Part shown: positions 8,383-15,503 of the stretch, in pieces
How the letters are laid out: each line of letters opens with the position of its first letter
Numbering within the stretch: the first letter of the stretch is position 1
Assembly (NCBI GenBank): GCA_022822245.1
Contig: JAJECB010000453.1
Span: 1 to 35,019, forward strand
Length of the DNA stretch: 35,019 nucleotides
Reading direction: 5' to 3'
From: Gammaproteobacteria bacterium
GTDB taxonomy: Bacteria > Pseudomonadota > Gammaproteobacteria > HK1
Position numbers and translations under genes: made by a program
The notes under the pieces: model-generated
What the model was told of the DNA's origin: nothing
Database searches by the model: none
What the model saw: the letters and a program-made list of their open reading frames with translations, nothing else

Positions 8383-9513
8383 CTACTTCAGAGCCTCCGC
8401 GACCATTTCCGGCAGCGGGATGTTGAGCGAGGCGGGCCACGCCTCGGCGAGATTGTCCCGGGTCACCGAGATGAGGCCGACGGCGACGAAGGGGGGCGCC
8501 TCCTTGCCGAGCAATCCGTACGCGGCGAGGTTCGCGAGCGCCTGGCCGACCTCGAAGGGCTTGTCGGCGACGGTGCCGTAGTAGATGCCGCCTTCCGCCA
8601 TGTCGAGGGCATTGGCGGCGCCGAGGTCATGGGAGATGACCTTGACGTCGGCGGCCCGCCCGGCCGCCCGCACTGCCTCCACGACCCCTTCCGCGGCAAC
8701 GTCCCACGCCACGTAGATGGCGTCGATCTCGGGATGGCGCTGCAGCATGGCCGACGCGATGTCGAAGGTCGCGGGCTCGGCGGTGAACCCCTGCGCGTCG
8801 ACGATCGTGATGCCGGGGTGGTTCTGCTCGATCGCAGCTCGCCAGGAGTTGTCGCGGTTGTTGGTCACGAAGAAGTCGGCGTCGTGGAAGATCATGCCGA
8901 CCTCTCCGTTGCCGCCGAGCGCCTGGGCGGTGAGCTCCGCCGCCGCGATGCCCATCCCGAAGTGGTTGCCGGTGGCGATGCCGACGTACTCCTTTCCCGG
9001 CTTGTAGCCTTCGGCTCCGTTGTCGGCGAGCGACAGCACGACGCCGCGGTCAACGGCGGCACGGAAAGCCTGCGCGCCCGAGACGGGGTCCACGATGAGG
9101 GACAGGATGACGTCGGGGGAGGCCGCGAGCGTCGTCTCCACGTCGTTCGCCTGGATCGCGGGATCGAACTGCGCATCCGTGCGTGCGATCACCTCGATGC
9201 CGAGCTCCTCGAAACGGGCCGTGGCGCCGGCGTCGATGGCGTTGTACCACTCCCCGGCGCCCGCCCAGAGATGGGCCGACTTGTACCCGCCGGCCCGAAC
9301 CTTCGCGACCTCGTCCTCGCTCAGCGAGAGCGTCGAGGTCGGGACCGCCGGGTTGCCGTACGGATCGGTCTCTGCCGCTTCGAGATCGAAGTCGATGGGA
9401 GCGCTGAAGAAAGGCTCGGCTGCGCTGGCGCCCTGGAACGGGACGAGGAGCCCGATGACGGCCGTGAGCGCGAGCAGCATCGGCCACCGGGGTCGCTGAT
9501 TCGGATGTGACAT
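8383..9513 (-). CDS. Sugar ABC transporter substrate-binding protein (Peripla_BP_4 type)
   Basis: A 376-residue periplasmic binding protein. A classical signal peptide spans residues 1-32, with a hydrophobic core at about 13-26 and cleavage near GASA-AEPF. The mature part has the two-lobe LacI/ribose-binding fold, including an ATLAASPDVILSL-like inter-lobe segment and a DAIYVAWDVAAEG segment where the CUT2 family contacts the sugar. The start at ATG 9513 follows an excellent AAAGGAGG site. It lies between the YhfX-type gene (66 bp upstream) and the permease. High expression relative to its neighbours is suggested by the strong ribosome site. The substrate is unknown; the neighbouring SIS enzyme hints at an amino sugar or sugar conjugate. 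Confidence 0.92.
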   Translation of the reverse strand: MSHPNQRPRWPMLLALTAVIGLLVPFQGASAAEPFFSAPIDFDLEAAETDPYGNPAVPTSTLSLSEDEVAKVRAGGYKSAHLWAGAGEWYNAIDAGATARFEELGIEVIARTDAQFDPAIQANDVETTLAASPDVILSLIVDPVSGAQAFRAAVDRGVVLSLADNGAEGYKPGKEYVGIATGNHFGMGIAAAELTAQALGGNGEVGMIFHDADFFVTNNRDNSWRAAIEQNHPGITIVDAQGFTAEPATFDIASAMLQRHPEIDAIYVAWDVAAEGVVEAVRAAGRAADVKVISHDLGAANALDMAEGGIYYGTVADKPFEVGQALANLAAYGLLGKEAPPFVAVGLISVTRDNLAEAWPASLNIPLPEMVAEALK

Positions 9514-9579
9514 GACGTCCTCCTTTCGGAATTGATGGGTGATGGGAGTGGGGAGAATTCCTCCTTCGGCGGGCCGCGC

Positions 9580-10782
9580 CTACACGGGCCAGGGCTCCGG
9601 CCGGCCGAAGCCGTTCTCGATGTTCTCGACCACCGGCCGGTCCCCCCGCTGGATGCCGCCAACCCCGACGACGTAGGCACGGGTGACGAATGCCTGGGCG
9701 CGGAACCCGAACACGACCGAGTCGCCCACCCTGGGTCGGACCTGCCCCTCGGCATCGATCATTGCGTAGTAGTCGATGGCGCCGAGCGCGGGCATCTCCA
9801 CCTCGGCAATCGCGGCGGCGGAAACCGTCGGCGCGTCGCAGACAAGGGCCCGAACCGGGTAGTCCGGAAACACCGGGTCGATGTAGAGACCTCCGCCGAA
9901 GGCGTAGGCCCGGCCGCCGTGCAGATGCGAGACTTCCGTCAGGTACACCATGGCCGGAATCTCCGGGAGATCCTCGACGGCATGGAGCGGCGTGGTCCCA
10001 TGCAGTCCGTTCCCGGGCTCGCACTGGGTCGCGCCCGCGTCCGCGAGCGCCGCAAGCACGACGGAAGAAGTCGTTCCCGGTGCGTTGACCTCGACCCCGG
10101 TTCTCCCCGCCTTCGCGAGCGCGTCGATCGCGCGCCCGAGCGTCGCGAGGTTGGGGGTCGGTTCGACCTTGCCCGTCGGGTGGTCGAAGAGCAGCGCGGG
10201 GAATGTGGTGATTCCGGCGAAGCGTCCCCCGTCGAGCGCGTCGAACGCATCCGCCACCGTCGCGATCTCGCCCGCGCCGAATCCGCCTTCGTGGCCACGG
10301 TAGAAGATGTCCCCCTCGGCCTGGATGCGGGCGAGAAGCGCCTGCGTGCGCCCCGCCGCCTGCGCGCTTCGGGCGGCCTCGTGTGCCTTGGTTTCATTGA
10401 AGACCGTCCAGTAGTCGGGTGCGAATTCCCGCGCGGCGGCCTCGGCCTCGAAGCGCGGGATCTGGACCAGGTGGCCGAGGTGCCCGACCCGCAAGCCGGC
10501 CGCGTGGCAGGCGCGCGCGCACGCCATGTCCACCGCGACCGAGCGGTCGATACCGGCACGAACGAGGGCCCGGCAGAACCCGCTGTTGCGTCCCACCTGC
10601 TTGGTCATGGCGAACACCGAGAGACCGAGGGAGTCGGCCTCGTGCTTGAAGCCGCGTGCGTTGTCCTCGACCGCGTCGAGGTCGAGCACGTAGGCATTGG
10701 GGGGGATCTCGCCTGACCGATGCAATGCGACAGCCGCTTCGACGAGCCGGGGATTGCGCCGTCTTAGGACATCCAGAAACAT
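9580..10782 (-). CDS. YhfX-family PLP-dependent enzyme (alanine racemase N-terminal-like)
   Basis: This 400-residue protein resembles E. coli YhfX from its first residues: MFLDVLRRRNPRLVEAA, then YVLDLDAVEDNAR, then FAMTKQVGRN. The last places the PLP-binding lysine at K61 on a fold-type III barrel, as in alanine racemase and D-threonine aldolase. A Gly-rich phosphate region (VEVNAPGTTSS, about 251-261) and SHLHGGRAYAFGGGLY (about 310-325) are also YhfX-like. The reaction of YhfX is not established, so racemisation, epimerisation or retro-aldol cleavage of an amino compound are all possible. It sits between the ROK regulator and the sugar-binding protein and is probably co-regulated. This context, with a SIS enzyme and a CUT2 importer, differs from the yhf cluster of E. 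coli. Confidence 0.82.
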   Translation of the reverse strand: MFLDVLRRRNPRLVEAAVALHRSGEIPPNAYVLDLDAVEDNARGFKHEADSLGLSVFAMTKQVGRNSGFCRALVRAGIDRSVAVDMACARACHAAGLRVGHLGHLVQIPRFEAEAAAREFAPDYWTVFNETKAHEAARSAQAAGRTQALLARIQAEGDIFYRGHEGGFGAGEIATVADAFDALDGGRFAGITTFPALLFDHPTGKVEPTPNLATLGRAIDALAKAGRTGVEVNAPGTTSSVVLAALADAGATQCEPGNGLHGTTPLHAVEDLPEIPAMVYLTEVSHLHGGRAYAFGGGLYIDPVFPDYPVRALVCDAPTVSAAAIAEVEMPALGAIDYYAMIDAEGQVRPRVGDSVVFGFRAQAFVTRAYVVGVGGIQRGDRPVVENIENGFGRPEPWPV

Positions 10783-10821
10783 CGCTGACCTTCTTCGTTC
10801 TCCGGTGCATCCGCCCGTGTT

Positions 10822-10839
10822 CGCCCCGGCGCCGGGGCG
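10822..10839. other. Perfect 18-bp GC palindrome between ROK and YhfX genes
   Basis: CGCCCCGGC (10822-10830) followed immediately by GCCGGGGCG (10831-10839) is a perfect palindrome in the 157-bp gap between the ROK gene and the YhfX-type gene. It could fold as an RNA hairpin attenuating transcription between the two, or bind a dimeric protein. There is no T-run, so it is not a clear terminator. Confidence 0.35.
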
Positions 10840-10844
10840 GCGTT

Positions 10845-10943
10845 CTACCCGCCGGCCTCGCGATGCGGCGCAGCCGGCGCGACCGGGAGGATGGGGACTC
10901 GCAGGATGCCCCCTGCGCCTGCCAAGAGCCCCATCCGGTTCAT
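10845..10943 (-). CDS. Possible 32-residue small ORF overlapping the ROK stop
   Basis: An ATG at 10943 overlaps the ROK stop codon as ATGA, the layout used for translational coupling, and opens a 32-codon frame beginning MNRMGLLAGAGG and rich in small hydrophobic residues and proline. It ends just before the 18-bp palindrome. There is no ribosome site of its own beyond coupling and no recognisable family. It may be a chance frame in GC-rich DNA; I list it only because of the exact start-stop overlap. Confidence 0.18.
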   Translation of the reverse strand: MNRMGLLAGAGGILRVPILPVAPAAPHREAGG

Positions 10944-12157
10944 TGACCCGACGCCTTCAGCGCGAGCACCCGCGCGGGCGGCAGAGCCATCTCGATCTCG
11001 GGGACCTCGTCCAGCCCGAACAGGGTGTTGTGCAATCGCCCGAGTCCGACCGCGGTCGCGCCGGCGACGGCCGCGCGCGGCCCGAGGGCGCTCGCCTCGA
11101 CCTCGACCGCTACCGGAGAGATGTCCTCGAGGAGGCTGCGAACCCGATCCACGAGCTCGGAGCGCGCTCCGATGGAGCCGCCCAGGATGACCTTTCCGGG
11201 ATCGGTGATGGCGGAGAGGGCGACGATTGCCCGCGCAAGGTGCCGCGCGGTCTCGTCGAGCACGATGGTGGCGTTCGGATCGTCGCCATTTGCCAGATCG
11301 AAGACTTCCGGAACGGAGGCCGATCTTCCCGAGAGCTCCGCGTAGCGACGCCGGATTCCGTCCGTCGCCACCGACTCCTCCAGCGAACCGCTGGCGCCTC
11401 GCGGACGGTCGAGGGCGTAGCTGCCGAACGGGAGGAATCCGAGCTCGCCGGCCGCGTTCCCCGCGCCGCGAACGAGCTGCCCTCCGAGAACGAGGCCTGC
11501 CCCGATCCCGGTGCCGAGAGCGATGAACGCGAGATGATCGGCTCCGCGTCCGCTGCCGAGCCAGTTCTCCCCCAGGACCGCGAGGTTCACGTCGTTGTCG
11601 AGGTGAATCTCCATCCCGAGGGCGTCTTCCAGCTCCGAGGCGAAGTCGATTGTGTCGACATGAGGGATATTGGGCGCCATGAGGATTCGGCCGGAGCCCG
11701 GCTCGGGCACTCCGGGGACCCCGGCCACCCCGAGCCGGACGCGTTCGAAGGGGATGCCCTGTCGTTTCGCCGCGGTGCGACACATGCGTGCGATCTGGCG
11801 CACCACGTGCCGTCCGCCGCGGGTGTCGGTAGGCTCGACTTCCTCGGCCAGAATCCGGCACGAGAGATCGGCGATGGCGGCGCGGGTCTTTGTGCCCCCG
11901 AGGTCGACGGCCGCGATGCAGGCGGAGTCGGGTACGACTTCGTAGGTAGCGGCCACCCTGCCCACGTGGCCGCTCGTGCGCCCGGTCTCACGGATCCAGC
12001 CGTCCTCAACGAGGATTCGAGCGATTTCGGAAGTCGTCTGCTTGGACAGGCCGGTCTGTCTCGCGATGCTCGCGCGCGAGATCGGCCCCCCGTGAACGAC
12101 GGCCTCCATGACCATCCGCAGGGAGATGCGCCGGGAGATTCGGGCTGCGCGGCTCAG
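10940..12157 (-). CDS. ROK family transcriptional repressor
   Basis: A winged helix-turn-helix (ISRASIARQTGLSKQTTSEI, near the N-terminus) precedes a ROK sugar-sensing domain beginning AAVDLGGTKTRAAIADL. It should repress the sugar operon until an effector binds. The frame stays open back to GTG 12283, but a promoter and operator (12170-12220) lie inside that extension. The likely start is therefore CTG 12157, 6-7 nt after AAAGGGAG; ATG 12115 would cut into the first HTH helix. That gives about 405 residues. The CxCGxxGC zinc motif common in ROK proteins is missing: the equivalent place reads GFLPFGSYALDRPRGASG. Between the SIS gene upstream and the YhfX gene downstream, it is probably autoregulated through its own operator. 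Confidence 0.88.
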   Translation of the reverse strand: MSRAARISRRISLRMVMEAVVHGGPISRASIARQTGLSKQTTSEIARILVEDGWIRETGRTSGHVGRVAATYEVVPDSACIAAVDLGGTKTRAAIADLSCRILAEEVEPTDTRGGRHVVRQIARMCRTAAKRQGIPFERVRLGVAGVPGVPEPGSGRILMAPNIPHVDTIDFASELEDALGMEIHLDNDVNLAVLGENWLGSGRGADHLAFIALGTGIGAGLVLGGQLVRGAGNAAGELGFLPFGSYALDRPRGASGSLEESVATDGIRRRYAELSGRSASVPEVFDLANGDDPNATIVLDETARHLARAIVALSAITDPGKVILGGSIGARSELVDRVRSLLEDISPVAVEVEASALGPRAAVAGATAVGLGRLHNTLFGLDEVPEIEMALPPARVLALKASGQ

Positions 12158-12168
12158 GGTGGGTCTCC

Positions 12169-12220
12169 CTTTAGTTCGGTACTCGAACGAATTAAAGGAA
12201 GCAGCGAAGGCGGGTGTCAA
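12169..12220 (-). promoter_or_regulatory. Promoter with overlapping operator for the ROK gene
   Basis: Reading the minus strand, TTGACA (12215-12220), an 18-bp spacer and TTTAAT (12191-12196) form a good sigma-70 promoter. The -10 box is part of an inverted repeat: CTTTAGTTCG (12169-12178) against CGAATTAAAG (12188-12197), one mismatch. The same arrangement occurs at 13614-13664 with 24 of 27 operator bases identical. A repressor bound here would block RNA polymerase directly. The adjacent ROK protein is the obvious candidate. Confidence 0.75.
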
Positions 12221-12289
12221 GTCGGCAAGCGGCGAGTCCTCGCCCTGCCCGAGGGCTCGCTGCCGTAGCAAGGAGCTCGCCACGTCGCC

Positions 12290-13333
12290 CTACATTGTCT
12301 CGGTGACCTTCTCCAGATGCGCCGGACGGTCGGGATCTCCGCCGAGCGCCACTGAAAGCGTCTCGACGAAGCGGTAGAAGCTCGTGACCTGGCTGAGGGG
12401 ATCCAGCAACGGATGTTCCGCGGGGACGACGGGGAGCCGGGATGCGATTCGCGCGTCGAAGTCCGCCGCGAACACCGGGGCGCCGCTCGCACGGAGAGCC
12501 TCGCACGCGGTCTCGAGGCTCGCGCGGCTTCGGTCTCTCGCGTGGAACACGATGGCGGCGAAGCGATCCCGCGGATGACCGCGGGCGAGCGCGATAGGAC
12601 CGTGTCGGACCTCCGCCGCGCTGTGCGCCTCCGCGTGAAGACGGCACGTCTCCTTGAGCTTGAGCGCCGCCTCCGCAGCGGCGGCGAGCCCCGGGCCGCG
12701 GCCGATCACGTAGAGCGAGGCGGTGCCCCCGAGTCCGGAGAGCGCTTCGTCCCAAGTGCACGCTAGCGCCCGGGCGAGCGACTCCGGAAGGGCGCCCAGC
12801 CCCTTGACCAGCACTCGGTCCCTCGTCCACCCGGCGACGATTCCGGCGACGGCGACGAGGGCGGCGACGAATGTCTTGGTCGCCGCGACCGCAGTCTCCG
12901 GACCGGCCAGCATCGGCACGAGCTCGCTCGCTCCCGTACCGACCGGCGAGTCCGGCGTGTTGGTGAGCGCGAGCGTCTCGGCGCCGCTCCTTCGCGCCCG
13001 GTCCTGAAAGCAGGCGAGATCGGGACTCTTGCCCGACTGGGAGATCGTGACGCAGACCCCTCCCTCCAGGGCGAGGGGTGCCGCGTAGACGGAGGCGACG
13101 GACGGCCCCATCGAGGCGACCGGGATCCCGATCCGGGTCTCGACGAGGTACTTGAGGTAGGTGGCCGCGTGGTCGGAGCTCCCGCGGGCGCACGTGACGA
13201 GGAATCGCGGTTCCATGCGGCGCAGGCGCTCGCCGACCTCTCGGTAGCCGTCGAGGCCCTCCCCGACCTGGCGCGCGGCCACCTCCGGGATCTCGGCGAT
13301 CTCGCGGGCCATGACCGTCTTCCGGGCCGCCAT
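12290..13333 (-). CDS. SIS domain sugar-phosphate isomerase/deaminase (NagB-II/AgaS/GlmS-C type)
   Basis: A 347-residue double-SIS protein. It opens with AREIAEIPEVAARQ, then FLVTCARGSSDHAATY (44-59) and SQSGKSPD (98-105) for sugar-phosphate binding, and the second SIS domain carries E228, E235 and H244 (within ALKLKET ... EVRHGP), matching the isomerase half of GlmS. It ends RPAHLEKVTET, as NagB-II proteins do. The likely reaction is conversion of an amino-sugar 6-phosphate to a keto-sugar phosphate plus ammonia or an amine; FrlB-type deglycases are a related alternative. It is the first gene of the sugar operon, with the ROK gene directly downstream. A broken ABC-ATPase tail ends 6 bp before its ATG. 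No sugar kinase is seen nearby, so the phosphorylated substrate must come from elsewhere. Confidence 0.88.
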   Translation of the reverse strand: MAARKTVMAREIAEIPEVAARQVGEGLDGYREVGERLRRMEPRFLVTCARGSSDHAATYLKYLVETRIGIPVASMGPSVASVYAAPLALEGGVCVTISQSGKSPDLACFQDRARRSGAETLALTNTPDSPVGTGASELVPMLAGPETAVAATKTFVAALVAVAGIVAGWTRDRVLVKGLGALPESLARALACTWDEALSGLGGTASLYVIGRGPGLAAAAEAALKLKETCRLHAEAHSAAEVRHGPIALARGHPRDRFAAIVFHARDRSRASLETACEALRASGAPVFAADFDARIASRLPVVPAEHPLLDPLSQVTSFYRFVETLSVALGGDPDRPAHLEKVTETM

Positions 13334-13339
13334 GCGTGC

Positions 13340-13414
13340 TTACCCCGCTCCCGTGAGCATCGCCACGATGTCGTTCTTGTCGATCTCGAGCATCTGTCGG
13401 GTGCCGTGCCGTAC
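13340..13414 (-). pseudogene. Remnant of an ABC transporter ATPase C-terminus
   Basis: In the frame of the SIS gene, the 24 codons before a TAA at 13340-13342 read VRHGTRQ ... EIDKNDIVAMLTGAG. This matches the last residues of CUT2 ATPases; the intact ATPase at 6415-7320 ends with VLRQGRK ... VSKDDLVAFITGA. No Walker or signature sequence lies upstream: the frame degenerates within about 25 codons and the SIS operator-promoter starts 200 bp away. The simplest reading is the leftover 3' end of a second or former ATPase gene that once directly preceded the SIS gene. Chance similarity is unlikely over 20 residues but I have not aligned it by computer. Confidence 0.6.
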
Positions 13415-13613
13415 GCCGCTTGCCGGCTCGCGAGAACGAGGTCCCTGCGCCGCGCTCCGGACCTTGGGGCAGGGCCGCATCGGCCCAGTCTCCCGGCGCG
13501 TCCCGCGGGGGAAGAGCCGGCGGATCCGGACCCCTCCATGGCTTTCGGCGGAGCTGGCCCTGCCGAGCTTTCAGCATGCGTTTCGGAACGGGCGGTTCGG
13601 GGGGTCTATCCGA

Positions 13614-13664
13614 TTTAGTTCGTTCATCGAACGAATTAAAGGCAGCGGAGCCGGCGAGTGTCAA
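13614..13664 (-). promoter_or_regulatory. Promoter with overlapping operator for the SIS-led sugar operon
   Basis: On the minus strand TTGACA (13659-13664), an 18-bp spacer and TTTAAT (13635-13640) form the promoter. The operator 13614-13640 has 12-bp arms, TTTAGTTCGTTC against GAACGAATTAAA, with one mismatch and a 3-nt centre. It is the twin of the ROK-gene site at 12170-12220. About 280 nt of leader lie between this promoter and the SIS start, including the ATPase remnant. Confidence 0.78.
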
Positions 13665-13695
13665 GACCTGCGGTGGGAATCGGCGCGGGCGGGGG

Positions 13696-14457
13696 CTACG
13701 AGGGGCAGGCGGCGGCGCCGAGGATGGCGCCTTGATCGTGCGCCTGCACGATGACCGCGCAGCCCTGGTTGGGGCCGAGGCGGAGGTCGGCGAGGGGGAT
13801 CTCCAGGGGCTCGCCGGTCCAGTGGGCCAGCTCCCGGAACTCGCGCACCACGTGGTGGTTGGTGAGGGTCTTGCCCTTGTTCTCGCCCGCCTCGACCGCG
13901 GTGACGTGCTTGAGGTCGTAACGGGCGAGCAGCACCGCGGCGGCGGGCCGGCCCGCCTTCGATTCCACCGTGACCGTGAACCCGCCCTCGGCCGCGGGCC
14001 GTACCGACACGAGGACCGGCTTCTCGATGCCGGCGGAGCGTTCGAGGAGCCGCTCCACCCGTCCGCGCCTCGACCCGACGGTCTGGACCACTCCGTCGAC
14101 TACGACCTGCGGCGTGTACACGCCGCTGTTCCGGATTCTCGCCGCATACACGCGCTGCCGCTGGGTGTATGCGGGATCGGAGAAGAGGTCCTTCCACCTC
14201 CCCGCGGAGCCGTACACGAGGTCGTCCCAGTAGTCGACGTGGAACTCGAGGGCGATGAGGCTCTCACGTTCGACGAGCTCGCCGAGGAGCGCTTCCGCCG
14301 GCGGGCACGAGTAGCAGCTCTGGGAGGTGAAGAGCTCGATGACGGTCGGCCCCCCGGCGCGCACCGCGCCCGCCCAGAGGATCGCGAGGGCGGCGGCGGT
14401 GGTGACGATGGTGGAGAAGGGGAAGACGGGTCGAGCGCGGCGGAGGGTGGTGAACAT
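13696..14457 (-). CDS. DUF1223 domain-containing secreted protein (thioredoxin-like)
   Basis: A 253-residue protein with an N-terminal hydrophobic segment (about 16-34, ending AVRAGG) that should export it to the periplasm. ELFTSQSCYSCPPAEALL (41-58) places a CxxC pair at C48 and C51, typical of DUF1223, followed by FHVDYWDDLVY and TPQVVVDG, both family hallmarks. DUF1223 proteins have a thioredoxin-like fold, but their physiological role is not settled. A periplasmic thiol-disulfide function is inferred. It ends 32 bp before the promoter of the SIS operon, in the same direction, so some read-through into that operon is conceivable. Confidence 0.88.
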   Translation of the reverse strand: MFTTLRRARPVFPFSTIVTTAAALAILWAGAVRAGGPTVIELFTSQSCYSCPPAEALLGELVERESLIALEFHVDYWDDLVYGSAGRWKDLFSDPAYTQRQRVYAARIRNSGVYTPQVVVDGVVQTVGSRRGRVERLLERSAGIEKPVLVSVRPAAEGGFTVTVESKAGRPAAAVLLARYDLKHVTAVEAGENKGKTLTNHHVVREFRELAHWTGEPLEIPLADLRLGPNQGCAVIVQAHDQGAILGAAACPS

Positions 14458-14863
14458 GGTCCTGTCCTCCGTGGGTGCCCGGAGCCGGGGGCTCGTTCTT
14501 GCCGCGAGACGGCCGCGGGCCGCGTGCGTCCGGGCTTCGGTTCAGGTACGCGCCGATGATATCGAATTCGTGGGGCGCTCGCCCCGGGACTCATCGCCCC
14601 GACCCGGTCAGGGTGTGTTCACGCCATCCACCCCATCCACGACGAGCGCGAGGAGCCACAGGTCGGATTAGTGAAGCGTTATCCGCCACTTGTGAGTCAA
14701 GGCCTCCCCTCCCACGTGAGGTCGGATTACGCTTCGTTAATCCGACCTGCGTGCTTCGCCGAGCGTCATTCGAATCTGGTGCGTTTCTTGGCCCATTGGT
14801 GTGAACGCGCCCTGGCCCCGCCCTGCCTCACCTCGCCCCGCCTTGGTTGAGCAGGGCTGGGCC
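14458..14863. other. 406-bp intergenic region without a gene
   Basis: No convincing reading frame lies between the DUF1223 start and the nitroreductase stop. It holds the upstream region of the DUF1223 gene and an inverted pair of GGTCGGATTA palindromes (14660-14748). Part of it (14560-14720) is less GC-rich than its neighbours. I see no RNA gene in it. Confidence 0.6.
14660..14748. repeat. Pair of REP-like palindromic units in inverted orientation
   Basis: Unit 1 (14660-14686) reads AGGTCGGATTA, GTGAAGCG, then TTATCCGCC. Unit 2 (14719-14748) is a perfect 11-bp stem, AGGTCGGATTA against TAATCCGACCT, with an 8-nt loop CGCTTCGT. On the opposite strand the unit-2 loop is ACGAAGCG, close to the unit-1 loop, so the units are inverted copies 32 bp apart. 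GGTCGGATTA palindromes are common extragenic elements in gammaproteobacteria. Unit 1 has decayed in its second arm. Confidence 0.75.
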
Positions 14864-15481
14864 TCAGTCCCCCGGATCGCCGGCGAGGAAGGGGGCCGGC
14901 TCTCCCCAGCGCTCCCCGAACACGAGCTCCGGCAGGCGCCGCCGCTCGCGGGGGCGGCGCTGCCGGTCGCGCAGGTCCTCGGGCGTCGCCGCCAGGGACG
15001 CCGCGTGGCCGATTGCGAGGGCGGTGAGCGGCAGGACATCGTCGGGGAGCGCCCAGGCGTCGCGTATCCGGTCCGCGACGATGCCGCTCATCTGGTGGAC
15101 GGAGAGCCCTCGATGGGTCGCCTCGACGGTGAGGGTCGCGGCGGCGAGCCCGAGATCGTGCTGGGCGGCCACATTCGGCGACCCGTCCCCCGGACGCAGG
15201 GTCTGAACGAGCCCGAGGGCGAGGACCGGCGCGTGCCGCGCCCAGCCCTGGTTGAAGGGGACGAGGCACGAGAGCACCTTCTCGAACGCGGCCGGCTCCT
15301 CGCGGCGGGCCACGATGAATCGCCACGGTTGCTCGTTGTACGAGGAGGCGGCCCACCGCGCCGCCTCGAAGAGCGCGATCAGTTCCTCTTCGCCCACCCC
15401 CTCGTCCGTGAATGCGTAGGGACTCCAGCGTTCCGCGAGGAGGGGGTGGATCGGTCGGTCGGTCGTGGCGGGTTTCCTCAT
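14864..15481 (-). CDS. Nitroreductase family protein
   Basis: A 205-residue FMN-dependent nitroreductase-fold protein. RWSPYAFTDEG (18-28), AARWAASSYNEQPWRFIVA (about 40-58) and a C-terminal LALGLVQ...AAQHDLGLAAATLTVEA helix give the FMN-binding arginine and Ser/Asn-Gln-Pro pattern of the family. It probably reduces quinones, nitro compounds or an enone with NAD(P)H in the cytoplasm; the natural substrate is unknown. It follows thioesterase 1 by 22 bp in the same direction, so the nitroreductase and both thioesterases may form one minus-strand transcript. Confidence 0.9.
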   Translation of the reverse strand: MRKPATTDRPIHPLLAERWSPYAFTDEGVGEEELIALFEAARWAASSYNEQPWRFIVARREEPAAFEKVLSCLVPFNQGWARHAPVLALGLVQTLRPGDGSPNVAAQHDLGLAAATLTVEATHRGLSVHQMSGIVADRIRDAWALPDDVLPLTALAIGHAASLAATPEDLRDRQRRPRERRRLPELVFGERWGEPAPFLAGDPGD

Positions 15482-15503
15482 CCGGACTCCAGCTCTCCCT
15501 CCG

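Noticed and set aside
12192..13664. Minus-strand 490-codon frame overlapping the SIS gene
   Set aside because: Shadow of the SIS gene in another frame; its N-terminus merely translates the operator sequence.
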